Assembly: GCA_030685235.1 (NCBI GenBank)
Contig: MU839082.1
Location: 496,001-560,000, forward strand
Direction: 5' to 3'
Origin: Copromyces sp. CBS 386.78
Taxonomy: Eukaryota > Ascomycota > Sordariomycetes > Sordariales > Sordariaceae
Length of the DNA stretch: 64,000 nucleotides
Of the stretch, positions 12,203 to 24,200 are shown piece after piece. Under the pieces are notes generated by a model that searched no databases, was not told the DNA's origin, and saw nothing but the letters and a program-made list of their open reading frames with translations. The position numbers and the translations under genes are program-made. The first letter of the stretch is position 1. Each line of letters begins with the position of its first letter.

Positions 12203-14077
12203 ATGGATCTGTCTCCCTTAGTAAAGGTATGCTATTGGATTGTCGGCATCCTCTAAATTGCCCGCCCTCTCCATTGCTTCTCTCCCTACGCAATCGCATC
12301 TGGCCAGGGCAAGATAACCGAGATGGAAATCCATGTCGGATGAGCTTAAATTTCGCTAATAATAACACACGTCTAGGCCCACGACCATGCGAGAGCCGCG
12401 TCAGTTGCGACCCAGATCGCCGACACCACGGTTGCCATCAACCACCATGCCCAGGCCGCCGGCGAATTCGCGAACGCTGCAAAGAGCACTACGAGCACCG
12501 AGGCCCTGCGGACGCTGGCCCTCCTAGAGCAGCATCACAAGCGCTTGGCTGAATTGCTAAAGGTGCCCATTGAACCGACAAGTCAGCCATCGAGTGTTGA
12601 TAGTGACATTCCAGAGGAGGATGAGGAAAAGGAATCAACCAGTCAGGATGACGGGACAAAGTCAGCCAAACCAGACAAGGCTGGACCGCCTTCGCTCGCT
12701 ACACCACCCAGCGCAGCTAAGCCACTGCCCACTCTTCCACAACATCCCAGATACCGTCAGCGTGACCTTTCCTCGTCTATCGCCAGCAAGCTTGCCTCAG
12801 CAAGGGGGATAAGATCGAAATACCAAGGGCAGAGCCAACCGTTAAACCCCAGCGTGTCCAATGATCAGGCACCCGGCAACTTGGAAGTACATCCTCGGAA
12901 CAGAGAGGGTTCGGTGAGGGGTGGAAACAAGGGACACGAAACGTCCGATAAGGCACCAAAGCAGCAGCCGAGCTGGGTTCCTCCAGGGAAATCATCACCC
13001 ACCAAGGAAGATGCGGCTGGTTCCTCTTTGAAGCCCCAGACATCTGGTCCTGACTCACCTACAGCTAGCGACGATGGTTTTACAAGATTCTATAGCACAT
13101 TCGGCAGTCTAATCAACCGACTCTCCGCGCCTCTAGCCTTTGCCGGCCTCCCTTTGACTGCCGAGGACTCCTCGGACACGGCCAGCCCGGTTCTCTCCCC
13201 AGAGATTGCGCCGCGCTCAAGGTCAAAGCCTCGTCAACCCAAGGGAACAACCGTTTCTGTCTCGACCGATCCGGATCTCACCAAGATCTACTCTCGCGCC
13301 ACCCTACGCACCCTTGCTCGCGATGGCCACGCGCCCGCCGACTCATTTTACGTGGTCCCAACCAGCGGCCACACCGCCTCCTACGCCAGCATCCTTAACC
13401 ACGAACAGAAGGAGAAGCGGCGCCTAGCCGCCTCGATCCACGGCAACGGTAACCCCTTGGACGACCAGGAAGATGACGAAGACGACTTTGTCGACGCTAG
13501 GGAGTCGCAAATCCAGCCCCCGTCCGCGACCCCATCATCATCCTCGGCAGCTGCGAACCCCTCGGCCTTCCGCAAGAGGCTAGGGAGGACAAAGACAGAA
13601 AAGGATCTGACTAACGTGATCGAGGAGCTGCACATGGAGAACCAAACTCTCAAGGACGCACTTGACAAAGTGAGCAGACGGCTGCACACTTTTGAAGTCC
13701 ACTCACAGACTTCGACGCTGGCATTGGCGCAGAGTATTCGGTTGCAGCATCCTGGCGCTGGCACTAGCGGTCCCGGTCACGGGTCGCCTATCAATGCTAG
13801 TAGCGTGATGGGTGCCGCCGCTGCTCAGGGTGCTGAGGAGGCAGCGGCGCTCAAGAGAAAGAACAGGGAAATGGAGGAGCAGATGATGAACATGACGAGG
13901 CAGATGGCGGCTATGGAAAAGGATTATGATAAGCTACAGAAGACGGTGGAAAAGTATAGAGAGCGGTGGGAGCAGTTGAAGGCGGGAGCAAAGGCTAGGA
14001 GGGAGGCTCAACAGAGCAGTTTGAGTGGTGGGCAGGGAGGTGGTGGGAATCAGGGTGAAGGTGGTGAAGTGGCCTGA
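12203..14077 (+). CDS. MIT-domain plus coiled-coil protein, Atg38/NRBF2-like
   Basis: Two exons: a 24-nt first exon 12203-12226 (MDLSPLVK) and 12377-14077, 574 aa. The intron (12227-12376) ends in CGTCTAG. Residues 1 to about 65 form an Ala/His-rich helical hairpin (AHDHARAASVATQIADTTVA, then EALRTLALLEQHHKRLAELL) that resembles an MIT domain. The middle is a long disordered Ser/Pro region with a conserved-looking patch FTRFYSTFGSLINRLSAPL. Two coiled coils follow: one near 357-395 (KTEKDLTNVIEELHMENQTL) and one near 438-485 (ALKRKNREMEEQMMNMTRQM). An N-terminal MIT and C-terminal coiled coil is the layout of Atg38/NRBF2, the regulator of the autophagy PI3-kinase complex. That link is inference from layout; another ESCRT/Vps4-type MIT protein is possible. 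Confidence 0.75.
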
Positions 14078-15101
14078 GGATATAGGCAAAAAAATGATCG
14101 TAAAGTATATACGTCACAGTTCTTTAGAGGAAGAGAGGAACAGAATTTTGGATAGTAAATGATGTCGTAAGGTGAATGACCCATCACCCAAACACCGAAG
14201 TGCGCATCGATTGATTGCAAATGATCCGTCCGGTCAACTGGGGAATTTAATTCAAAACAAACTTGTCTAAGTACCTTATTTCATTGTTCTTCATCCTTAT
14301 CCATCCAACAACCATCGACGATAATGCGCAAACACATAAATGTATCCTTCACATTCACCAGCCTCAACTTCTATCCTCTCAAAGTCAAACTCCGAGTCCG
14401 CCCTCTCTCAGGTCTCCACCCCCGGCCCCGACAGCCTCACCACCACCGACAACCGGCCAATTCCCCACTCTAATCCCCGTCATCCCCGATCTTCCCGTCT
14501 TCCGACCCCCCCGGTCCCCGACGACGACTCCGTTCCGCCACCGGGAATACCCATGTCTGATCATGCATAAAAACAGAATACCCACATAACGCCGTTCTAG
14601 GGTCGTATGATGTCACTTAGCCCCGCGGCGCATGAAGAAGGGGACAGATTGCATTGCTATCACGGGGCCGGGGAGGGAAGGTGAACACGGCGGGAGGACG
14701 GGCAGGGGCACCTGGTGGCACCATATTGGGTTCTGCGATTTGGCGGCGGCAATGGCGGTAATGGCGCGGGTTGATCGTATTTTTGGGGTTTTGATGGCTT
14801 CCCAGAGATGAATAGTTGTCTTAATAACAAAGTATCCACGATCGCGTGAACGTCAAGCTTGGGTATGTTTCGAGCTGGCAAAACACGAACTTTTGGTATA
14901 TATATATTTTCCGCTGATCTATGCAGATGACTGTAGACATCTCCTGTTGATATATGGCCTTTTGCATCTGTCCATCTCCCCAAAGCAGTTGACTTGGATG
15001 AGTTGAACATCGTTTGCTGCTCTTTCTTCCCTTCAACGTCTCCTCTCTTCCTCTCCTCTCTTTCTCTCCCGCCAACTCCGATCCTCCCCCTGCCTCCCTC
15101 T
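14078..15101. other. Convergent intergenic region
   Basis: Separates the 3' ends of the MIT-coiled-coil gene and met-5. Pyrimidine-rich tracts (14385-14530, 15020-15110) and a TATATATATTTT stretch near 14898 are visible. No gene supported. Confidence 0.45.
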
Positions 15102-16716
15102 TTACCAAGCAGTAATATCCTCCACCTCCGCCTCCCCAAACGTACTGCTCTTGGTAATCTGCCCCACGCTGCTCTCCACCTCGGCCGCTCCCTCGAGCCC
15201 ATCCTTATTCATAATATCCGGCAACACCTCCCGCAAGAAGTTCAAGATGTACCGATTAACCTGCTCAAACTGGAGCAAAAACGCATCATGGCCCTCGGGG
15301 CTATCGATCCTTTCCAGGCGGCAATCGGGGATATGCTGCGCCAATTCCTCCTGCTCGGCAAACGTGAAAAGACCGTCGCTCTCGATGCCGAGCACCAAAG
15401 TGGGCTGCTGGATCAAGGCCAAAGCCTCGGCGACGGAGGCCGCCCTCCCGCGAGAAACGTCGTGCGTGTCCAGCTTGCGCGTCATGGCAATGTAGCAGTT
15501 GCTGTCGAAGCGCTTGACGAACTTGGAGCCTTGGTAGCGCAGGTACGACTGGGCGGAGAAGTAGGTCGATTGCGGGGGCATGACATCGCCGCCGGTGAGG
15601 CTGCCGCCGGTGGTCTTTTGGGGACCGTGGAACTGGGGGTCGGATTGGGCTTCCGCTTCCTGGGTGGCATTGTTGGTGGTGACGGCGGCGGCGGCGGTGG
15701 CGGCATCGACGGGTCTGGCAAGGCCGGTACTGTCATTGCTGTTGGAGCGAGACAAGCTGGTGCGCTTCACCTTGTGTCCGTCGTTGTGGATATGGAAGTG
15801 CGCCTCCGAGGGGGTGGACGGGGTGGGCCGCCCCTCCCGGATGATCTGCCGGCGGGACGGGTCGGGGATGTTCCGGCCGAAGCGGGCCTCGAACGAGTTT
15901 CGGCTCCGGTAGGTCAGGAGAGCGGACATGCGGGCGGCTCCGAGACCGGTGGAAGGTGGGTCCTCAAAGGAGTAGTAGCCGTCGTCGTACTTGGGGTCGG
16001 CGTAGATGGACTGCCGTTGAGCCTCACCCCAGCTGATGCCCCAGGCGCTGTGCCTGCTCGAGGTGGCGATGGGAACGACGCATCGCACGTAGTCCTTGCC
16101 GAAGTAAGCCCATTCGAGAACAAACATGCCGCCAAGGGAACCGCCGATGACGGCGGCCACTTGCTTCACGCCCAAGTCGTCAAGCAGCAGCTTGTGCAAC
16201 CTGACATCGTCCCGGATGGTGGTCAGGGGGAACTCGGGGCCGTAACGGCCTTTGCTCGGATCGCCGTCCTTGGCGGTAACAGGACTGGCGGTGCCATACG
16301 GACTTCCCAAGCTGTTGAAGCAGACGATGAAGAAGCGAGAGACATCAAAGGCCCGACCAGGTCCGCCCAGCAGGGGACCCCACCAGTCACTCACATCGGC
16401 GCTGCCAGTCAAGGCGTGGCAGATGACCATGGTATTGTCACCGTCGGCATTGAGAGTGCCCCTGGTGGTGTAGGCCACAGGGAGGTTGTGAAGCGTGACA
16501 CCCGACTCTAGGGTGAAGGAGGGAATCACGGCAATTTGCTGGTCTGGGATGAGAGCCGCGAACGGATTCTCCGGTTGGGATTGGATTCTTTCTTGGAAGT
16601 ATTCAGCCACCGTTCTTTGACAAGTCAAGGGCGGACAGGGGAAGTGGTAATGTGAGTGTAAACTGACCATATTTGGGCCGGTCCTGACCGTTGGTGACAA
16701 CAGCGGTGTCTGTCAT
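15102..16716 (-). CDS. met-5: Homoserine O-acetyltransferase
   Basis: Acetylates L-homoserine with acetyl-CoA, committing it to methionine synthesis (MET2 in yeast, met-5 in Neurospora). I propose exons 16668-16716 and 15102-16591 (512 aa), joining MTDTAVVTNGQDRPKY to ERIQSQPENPFAAL; this is the splice that keeps frame, but a non-spliced start inside the intron (ATG with VSLHSHYHF) cannot be excluded. The alpha/beta-hydrolase fold shows TLESGVTLHNLPVAYTTRGTL, the oxyanion region CHALTGSADVSDWWGPL, the nucleophile elbow GGSLGG (Ser near 168), the acid in LGIESDGLF and the catalytic His in SPEGHDAFL. A Ser/Thr/Ala-rich insertion of roughly 100 residues interrupts the lid region, as in many filamentous fungi. 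It shares its upstream region with tho2. Confidence 0.92.
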
Positions 16717-18201
16717 GATGAGACGTGTGGTGGCTGGTGAGTCTAGACTCTGGCGTAGTTGATGAGGCTCTTGTAAACTGAAATGTTTGTCTCCAGCGCG
16801 GTTGCGTCACTCGTTGGATCCCGGAGATAGTGTTAGCCGGAAAGGATCAAAGACTGGAGTTGTTTGTGGTTGCGAACGAGTGAGAAAGATCAGAACTCGA
16901 TCCCAAGCATTTAAGGAGAGGCTGAGGTTCTTGGGCTAGAGACTGAGGCTAGGGACGCATGACTCCAATATCAAGACACTATACAAGGGACCGGGAGGGA
17001 ACAACTAGGAAACAACTGGCAAAAAATGCTGCAAGCGTGGATGGCGCAATCGCTAGACTGGCACCGGCCGTGGGGGAGCTGGTGGGATCTCCGTCAAAAA
17101 GATGACTCTTCAATGGACAACCGGGATGAAGAACAAAAAAAAAAAGGGTACAAGGCCCAGGTACCGGAGTGTTCAGCAGTTGGTCGTCACAGAATCATCG
17201 ACGCCGGCAATCGGCCGTCTGGGGCGGGGACCCAGGGGCGTGACTGGCTCGTGCATTCTCCGGCATTCCCCTCAGTGAGGAGCCCCACGCGGTCCACGAT
17301 TGCCACGCTCCACAGTTAGCTCTCAGGACCTTCTCCCACTGCACTGTCCCCAGTTTGCGACAAATGCAGCCTCATCTGCAAGGCTGAGTCTCTTACTCTC
17401 TGCCACACTGCAGCTCTTATCGCGTACCCACTTACCTACTTTTATCTACCGTGCAGGGACGAGAGGTAGGGAAACAGCGAAATAGCAACCTGCCCGCCCA
17501 GTGCAAAGTGCCACAACCAGAGAGCTTGCGATTTAACGCGCTAGCAACCTGGAAACCACAACGCCGCAACTGCAACTGCGACTGCAGCTTCATTCGGTTC
17601 AGCATTTCTCGTGGGACGGTGTTTGAATCTCCTGCACGTTCTCCAACACAAAAATACCAACCACGGTCACCCAAACGAGGCACGGTCACCAACGACGGAC
17701 ACACCACGTCGCCTTTTTCTTTGTCCGCCATCTGTTCGGTACCCCAAAACGAACGTCCAACGGACTCTTTATCGTCGCTCATTCATTCAACTTCTTAGTG
17801 GTGGTAATTGCATCCTTCCATTCAATTGCGCGCCTCGTGGCTGTTGTCTTCGTCTTTTGCATCACCTCAGAGTCAACTCGGAAACAGTTCGACCCGTCTC
17901 GGCCTTCCTCAGCCTTTGCACACCATTCTCGGTCTTGGAATCATTCTCTTGACGGACACACCTTTTTTCTCTGACAGCTTTTTCGTGGCATCTTAGTCAA
18001 AATCCAAAGGTCAGGTCAAAGTCAAACTTGGCCTCACTTGCAAACGAAACAAACAGCAACGACAACAAGACATCCTACCCTCATCTCGACCGACCACAAG
18101 GGCGATCAACAAACGAGCAAAGAGCGGACAAGAGCGCCGCCAACGACAATAGATGACGCAACAGTCGTCACTTTACTGCCGCCGATAGAGAGAGCAGCAC
18201 C
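16717..18201. other. Divergent promoter region of met-5 and tho2
   Basis: About 1.5 kb between two starts on opposite strands. It contains an A-run near 17137 and, toward tho2, a CA/AC-rich leader. At least one ATG (18152) precedes the chosen tho2 start out of frame, so a short upstream ORF may be present. No separate gene seen. Confidence 0.45.
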
Positions 18202-21200
18202 ATGCCTCCCAAGCGCAAAAGATCCGATCATCGGGGCCCGCCCGACTCTGGCCCCTCCAGACCTGCCCCCCATCGACCCGACAACACGTCACTAGGGCAG
18301 CATGACAGAGGCTATGATGGAGGACGCGGTGGCCGTAATGGGAGAAACACCCGGAGACCCGATCGTCGCGACTCAAGCCAGCCTTACAACAACGGCAACA
18401 ACAACAACAACAACAACAACAACCACAATCCCAATCCCCCCATACCGTCGTCCGCTTCCCGCCCTCCGAGCTCTTCCTCAGCCAACAACCTCCCGCCGAT
18501 AAATACTGCACCACCAACACCAGCCCCGATTCAGACCGCGGCCGCGCCGACACCAGCTCCGCCACCTCAGCCTACGTACTCGGCACCTCCTTCACCCATT
18601 CAGCCCGGCTACGACTATAGCATCATCACCGATGACCGCGTCTCCAGGTGGTCCAAAGGCGCGCGTCAAGAAGTTATCGACCATGGTGTTCAGTCACGCG
18701 ATGACGAGGACCTTACCGAGGTTGCCGCTATATTCCAGGAACTCATTCACTCTGCCGTCGACGGTCGTCTTCCGGGCTCCGATGCTGGCAAAGTTATCAA
18801 GGACATACTGGGGCCCGAGCCTTCGGAAGCTGATCGCGCCGCCCTGGTTTTTGACGCCCATACCCTGTTTCTCGATACTGTAGCGACTTTCATGGACGTG
18901 GAAAATGCACATTTCCGACCCCAGCTCCGTGATCTCATGTACGCCACAGATGTTTCGACTACCCTCATGCGGCAAGTCCTCGACGCTGCAGTTCTTCAGC
19001 CGCTGGGCCTTGTCCGCGATACGTTCGTTCGTGTAGGCATCCGGCAGTCGACGAACTTGCTCTATCGCCAGGCAAACTATAACCTTCTGCGAGAAGAGAC
19101 AGAGGGCTACTCTAAACTGGTTACCGAATTGTTTACGACCAGTAGTGCCGAACCACCATCCTCCGAGGTCGTGCAGGCTGCGTTCAACAAGGTTATGGGC
19201 CTTATTGGAACATTCGACTTGCACCCAGGCCGCGTTCTCGACGTCACGCTGGACGTGTTTGCCTCAGTACTCATTAAACAGTTCAGGTTCTTTATCAAAT
19301 TCCTGCGCGTGAGTTCCTGGTGGCCTCGTACTCAGATCAAACTCCCGCCTGGCACATTTGTTGGAGGTTTGCCCATATGGGCCCTCCCCGACCACTCCAA
19401 CTGGGTTGCGAGCGAGGAGGAGGAGAAGGACCTTGCAGCCCAACGCCTAAAACGCGACATCGCCTTTTGGGATAGAGCACGCAAGATCAAGCTTGATGCA
19501 TTCTTCGAGCTCGGCGGCAGGCAGGTCACCAACCTGGACGATGAGAATCTTCCAGATGCCAGCACGGAGAGCGGACAGGAGAGTAGTATCGAAAAGGAAT
19601 GGATCAAAATCACCAAAACCCTACCACCTACCGGTAACCGCGATGCGGCCCAGATGTTGGGCTTCAAGCTGCGTTTCTATACGACAGAAGCTAGGGATCC
19701 CGAAGATATGCTTCCGGCAAACCTTCTCTATCTCCTAGCCCTGCTCATCAAGGTTGGGTTCATCACACTAACAGATCTCTGGGAGCATATCTGGCCGCCG
19801 GATGACCAGATGGAGGCCGTCAAGGAAGCCAGGTTCAAGGAGTTGGAAGAGAAGGAGAGGGCAAACCGACCAGGAGGTGCCTCTAATGCATTGATGATGG
19901 CCGGGGCCCTTCCAGATGACATGGCCCCTCCTCCGATGAACAGTCGCCGCGATATGGCCCACGGAAAGACTGATGCTGATACCAAGGCCACAACTGAGGC
20001 TGCCGAAGAGAAGCCTAAGCTCCCAGAGCCTGATGACCAAAAGGTCATTCTCCTCAAGTGCCTCCTCACTATTGGTGCTATCCCGGAATCTCTGTTCATC
20101 ATAGGACGACATGACTGGATTCTTCAAGCACATCCCGATCTTATACCTCTTGTACACCGCATCCTTCACCATTCTGTCGAGACCGTGTACCAACAAAGCC
20201 GCCCCCAGCCGAAACCTTCGTCCTCGGCCATTTGTCCTAGCAAGAAACTCCCGGATCCGGACCAATCTGGAGTTCCTAAAGGCAGTATCAGGCTCGCAGC
20301 CATCACTCCTAAACGCGCCTTGAGGTGGCCATTCCCGGACGCTGAAACCAGTGAAGGAGGCGGATACCGCTTCTACTGGGACGAGTGGGCGGATAATGTT
20401 CCAGTCTGCCAAACTGTCGACGACATCTTCACGCTTTGCGAGACCTTTGTGAACGTCATTGGCGTGCAAATTGGTCAGGATGCTGGTCTGATTGCGAAGC
20501 TCACGAGCATCGGCGCCAAGAGTATGGCCGATGATCAGTCACCCGCCAACCATTCCCGCTGGCTGCTGTTACTCAAACGCCTCCTTGTGCCTTCCTTGAG
20601 TCTGCTGGAAACCAACTCATCGGTTGTAGATGGTGTCTGGATCCTTCTCAAGCAGTTCCCTATTCATGTTCGCTACAACGTTTATGCCGAATGGTACGAG
20701 GGTCAGACATCCCGACTTGAACCCATGAAGAAGGCGTTTGCACGAACCCGCCTGGAGACGCTCAGTACCATGAAGCGTTTGTCTTTGACGAATATCCCAC
20801 AGATGGCCAAGACCCTCGCCAAAACCGCTTATCCATCTCCCGGTATCGTTTGCAAGGTCGCGCTGCAGCAAATCGAGTCCTACAGCAACCTGATCGAGGC
20901 CTTCGTGGAGTGCGCCAAGTATTTTACAGACCTTGGTTACGATGTCCTCGTCTGGTCTGTCCTTAGCTCTCTTGGTGGGCAGCAGAGAAGCCGAACACAA
21001 GAAAGCTCGGTGCTGCTTACCAGCAAGTGGCTCCAGGCTTTGTCCAGATTCTCCGGCAAGGTCTTCCTCCGCTATTCTAGGATGGATCCCACACCTATCC
21101 TTCGTTATGTGGATAATCAGCTCTCCAAGGGTAACTCCACTGACCTCGTCATCCTCAAGGAGTTGATCTCCTCCATGGGAGGTGTGGTTTCGGACCTGGA

Positions 21201-24200
21201 TTTCACCGATGCACAGCTTCATGCCATGACCGGTGGTGAGCTCCTAAGACGCGAAACTCTTACCAACCTAGGCGACAAGCGTTATGTATCAACCAAGAGT
21301 GCCGACCGACTCATTCAGGCGCTCATGACTAACGGGCTTGCTGGCCGCCTCCTCGCCAACATCGCTCAGTACCGCCAAAGCGCCATCTCTGCGGTTGTTC
21401 AGGGCGATGCTCACATCAAGTACCTAGCCACCATGGCAGACGATACTCACCAGGTTCTCCTCCAGTATCTAGACCTTCTCCGAAGTAGTCTTGATGGAGA
21501 GACCTTCAACAACCTCGTTCCCAGTGTCATTCGGCTCATGCGCGACTACGGTCTTGGGGCAGGTCTTGCGTTCTTGATCGGACGGGCCAGTATTCGCACG
21601 GCTATGAACCGAGTGCGAGGTCAGTCAGAGAGTCAGGCGCCGGCTGCCTCAGCTGCTCCCGATACGGACGGAGATGTGGCCATGACTACAGCAAATGGCA
21701 ATGATGCTGCCAACACACCTGCCGCCGACGCCCAAAATACGGTTCCGGCAAATGAACGGAAAGTGGACCCCGTTTTGGAGCCTTTCCAGCTTGTCATTGA
21801 CGAGATTCCCACTGTCTTATCAGAGGAGACTCTCCGATACATCACCCCTACCTGTTACGTCCTCTTCTGGGCCTTGCAGCTGGGTGACCTCTCTTTCCCT
21901 CAGGATAACTACAGCGACGAGGTCAGCAGGCTCAAGAAGCTTGCCAGGGAGGTAATGAACGACAGATCGGACATGACACGAAGTGGAATGAACAAGAAGA
22001 CGCAGAAACAAGCCGAAATTAACGCTCGGGTGTCATCCCTTCTGAAGGAAAATAGCGAAGAACTCCAACGATACTCGAAATTCCGCTTTCAGTTGAGCAG
22101 ACAGCTCACTACCTGGTTCCCGGCTGATATTAAGAAAGTTGATGCCACGGCAGATACCATGCTTGAGGACTGCATTCTTCCTCGGTTGCAGCTTTCTGGT
22201 TTGGATGCCGAGTACAGCTTCAAGTTCCTCAAGTTCCTTCATGAGTTCTCAGCACCAAATTTTAAGCTCATGTCACTCTACGACCGACTATTCCAACACA
22301 GAAGGCTCCGTGTCATGCTCTTCACCTGCACTGTGCGCGAAGCGGAACATATCGGTCGGTTCTTGAAGTGCATTCTCAGCGACCTCTCCAAGTGGCACGG
22401 TGACAAGAATGCTTACGAGAAAGAAGCATTGGGCTCGAAGGAGGTGCAAGGTAAGAAGACAAGGAACTACGTTGGTTTCGCTACTGCCTTTGATGCGGAC
22501 GGGAAACCCACGGAATTCGTTGAGCATGATGGGTTTCGTGATCGCCTCTTCAAGTGGCACAAGGAGCTCAACTCGGCACTGAGGGCATGCCTCAACGATA
22601 TGGAGTGGATGCATATCAGGAACGCCATTACAGTGTTGAAGGCTGTGATTGACTTCTTCCCGGCGATCGACTTCATGGCCGACAAGTTCTTGGAGCAACT
22701 CAAGACCATCACTGAGCGTGAGGCCGCTTCCAAGAACGCTCCAGAAAGCGAGGAAGGCCATCGTGTCGATCTCTCGGTCACAGCACAGACGGCATTCTCT
22801 GAGCTACAAAAGAGGAAGTCCAAATGGGTCCTGGTTCAAGCATTCCGCCCTGGTACAGTAAGTGCATCGGCTCACGCTCCGACGTGTACAAATGCTAACC
22901 GAGCACAGGTAAGCGATTCGAAAGAGGAGGGAAAATCCTCTCTTCGCGCTGCAGCAGTAACCCTCAAGCCCAATTTCCACGGACGGAAACAAATCGCCGG
23001 CGAGGTTGAAGATGGTGAAGTCAAGGACAACAGAAGTGGAAGATCTGGCGCGGCCTCTGCAAACCAGAAGGACTCTGCTCCGACAAGAAACCTCCCTACT
23101 AGGGAACCACTGAAGGATGCTATCCCTCCGCAAAGGTCAACGGGAGGCAATGGACCGCCTCCTCGACCTCCGGCGCCCAACGCAGGTCCGCTACCGACCA
23201 AAGTTCCTGGAAACCGCAACGATGTCAACAGACAATCGACACTAACTTCGGGCGGCCGTGGCCTGCCAAGCAATCCTGATCTCCCTAGGAGACCAGATGT
23301 GCCAATTCCCGAGGTTTTCAGCGCCAGTCACTTCAACCGAGCCCAGCACAACATGAACAACCGAAGAGAGCCCGCTTCATCTAGGGATAGTCGTGATACC
23401 CGAGAGCCGCGTGAGACTCGGGAGCCGCGCGAGACACAACCTCGTGAAACGAGGGAGCCCGTGCATGGTCGGGATAGCAGAGACTACCGGGCGCCGGAAA
23501 CGTCACGCCCTGAACGACCGCGCGACTTGCCCTCAACCGAGAGGCGTCCCGTGGAACCGCCTGCGAGGGACTCATCTCGCCCATCCGATAGGGAATGGCC
23601 GAATCGTGCAGAACCGCCACCTCGTTGGACCGAGCCTGCAGCTGCCCCTGGACGTGATGGCCGGCAACCACGCGACAGAACGCCCCATAATGCTAACCGG
23701 CACGATGGAAGACTGTCTAGGGAAACTGCAGGTGCGGCACCTTCAGCGGCTGCGCCATCTCAACATGACGCACCAGAGCCGCTTATCAACCCGGAACGTG
23801 CGCGACTCCTAGCAGAAGCCGAACAGAAACAGTCTCATCCCAACTCACCGAGAGCTGCCGAACAACAGCATCCTCACATCAACCCGGCGAGAGCTGCTCT
23901 CATCACCGACGTTCGTGAGCCGCAAGGCCGTTCCTCGTCCAGGGATCAAACTCGCGAACGACCTCCCCGTACAGAATCTCCCAGGCCATCTGAACGGTCA
24001 GCAACCAGTCAGGCCGATAACGCTCACGACGACCGCCAAGGTCGCCATCGACATTCGGATTACCACAGCACCAGCCGTGACGGTCATGCTCACGGAGACA
24101 GCGGATCGTCGCATGGCCGCCTGGACCGCCCAGCTGAAATCGAGAGACCAGGAGGATCTAGAGACGGTTCACACAATCAGCCTCCTCCTCGTGGCACGGA

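Noticed and set aside
14994..16511. 505-codon open frame on the plus strand, antisense to met-5
   Set aside because: It mirrors the met-5 coding exon; composition is that of a GC-rich complement (Gly/Val/Ala/Arg runs) with no motif.
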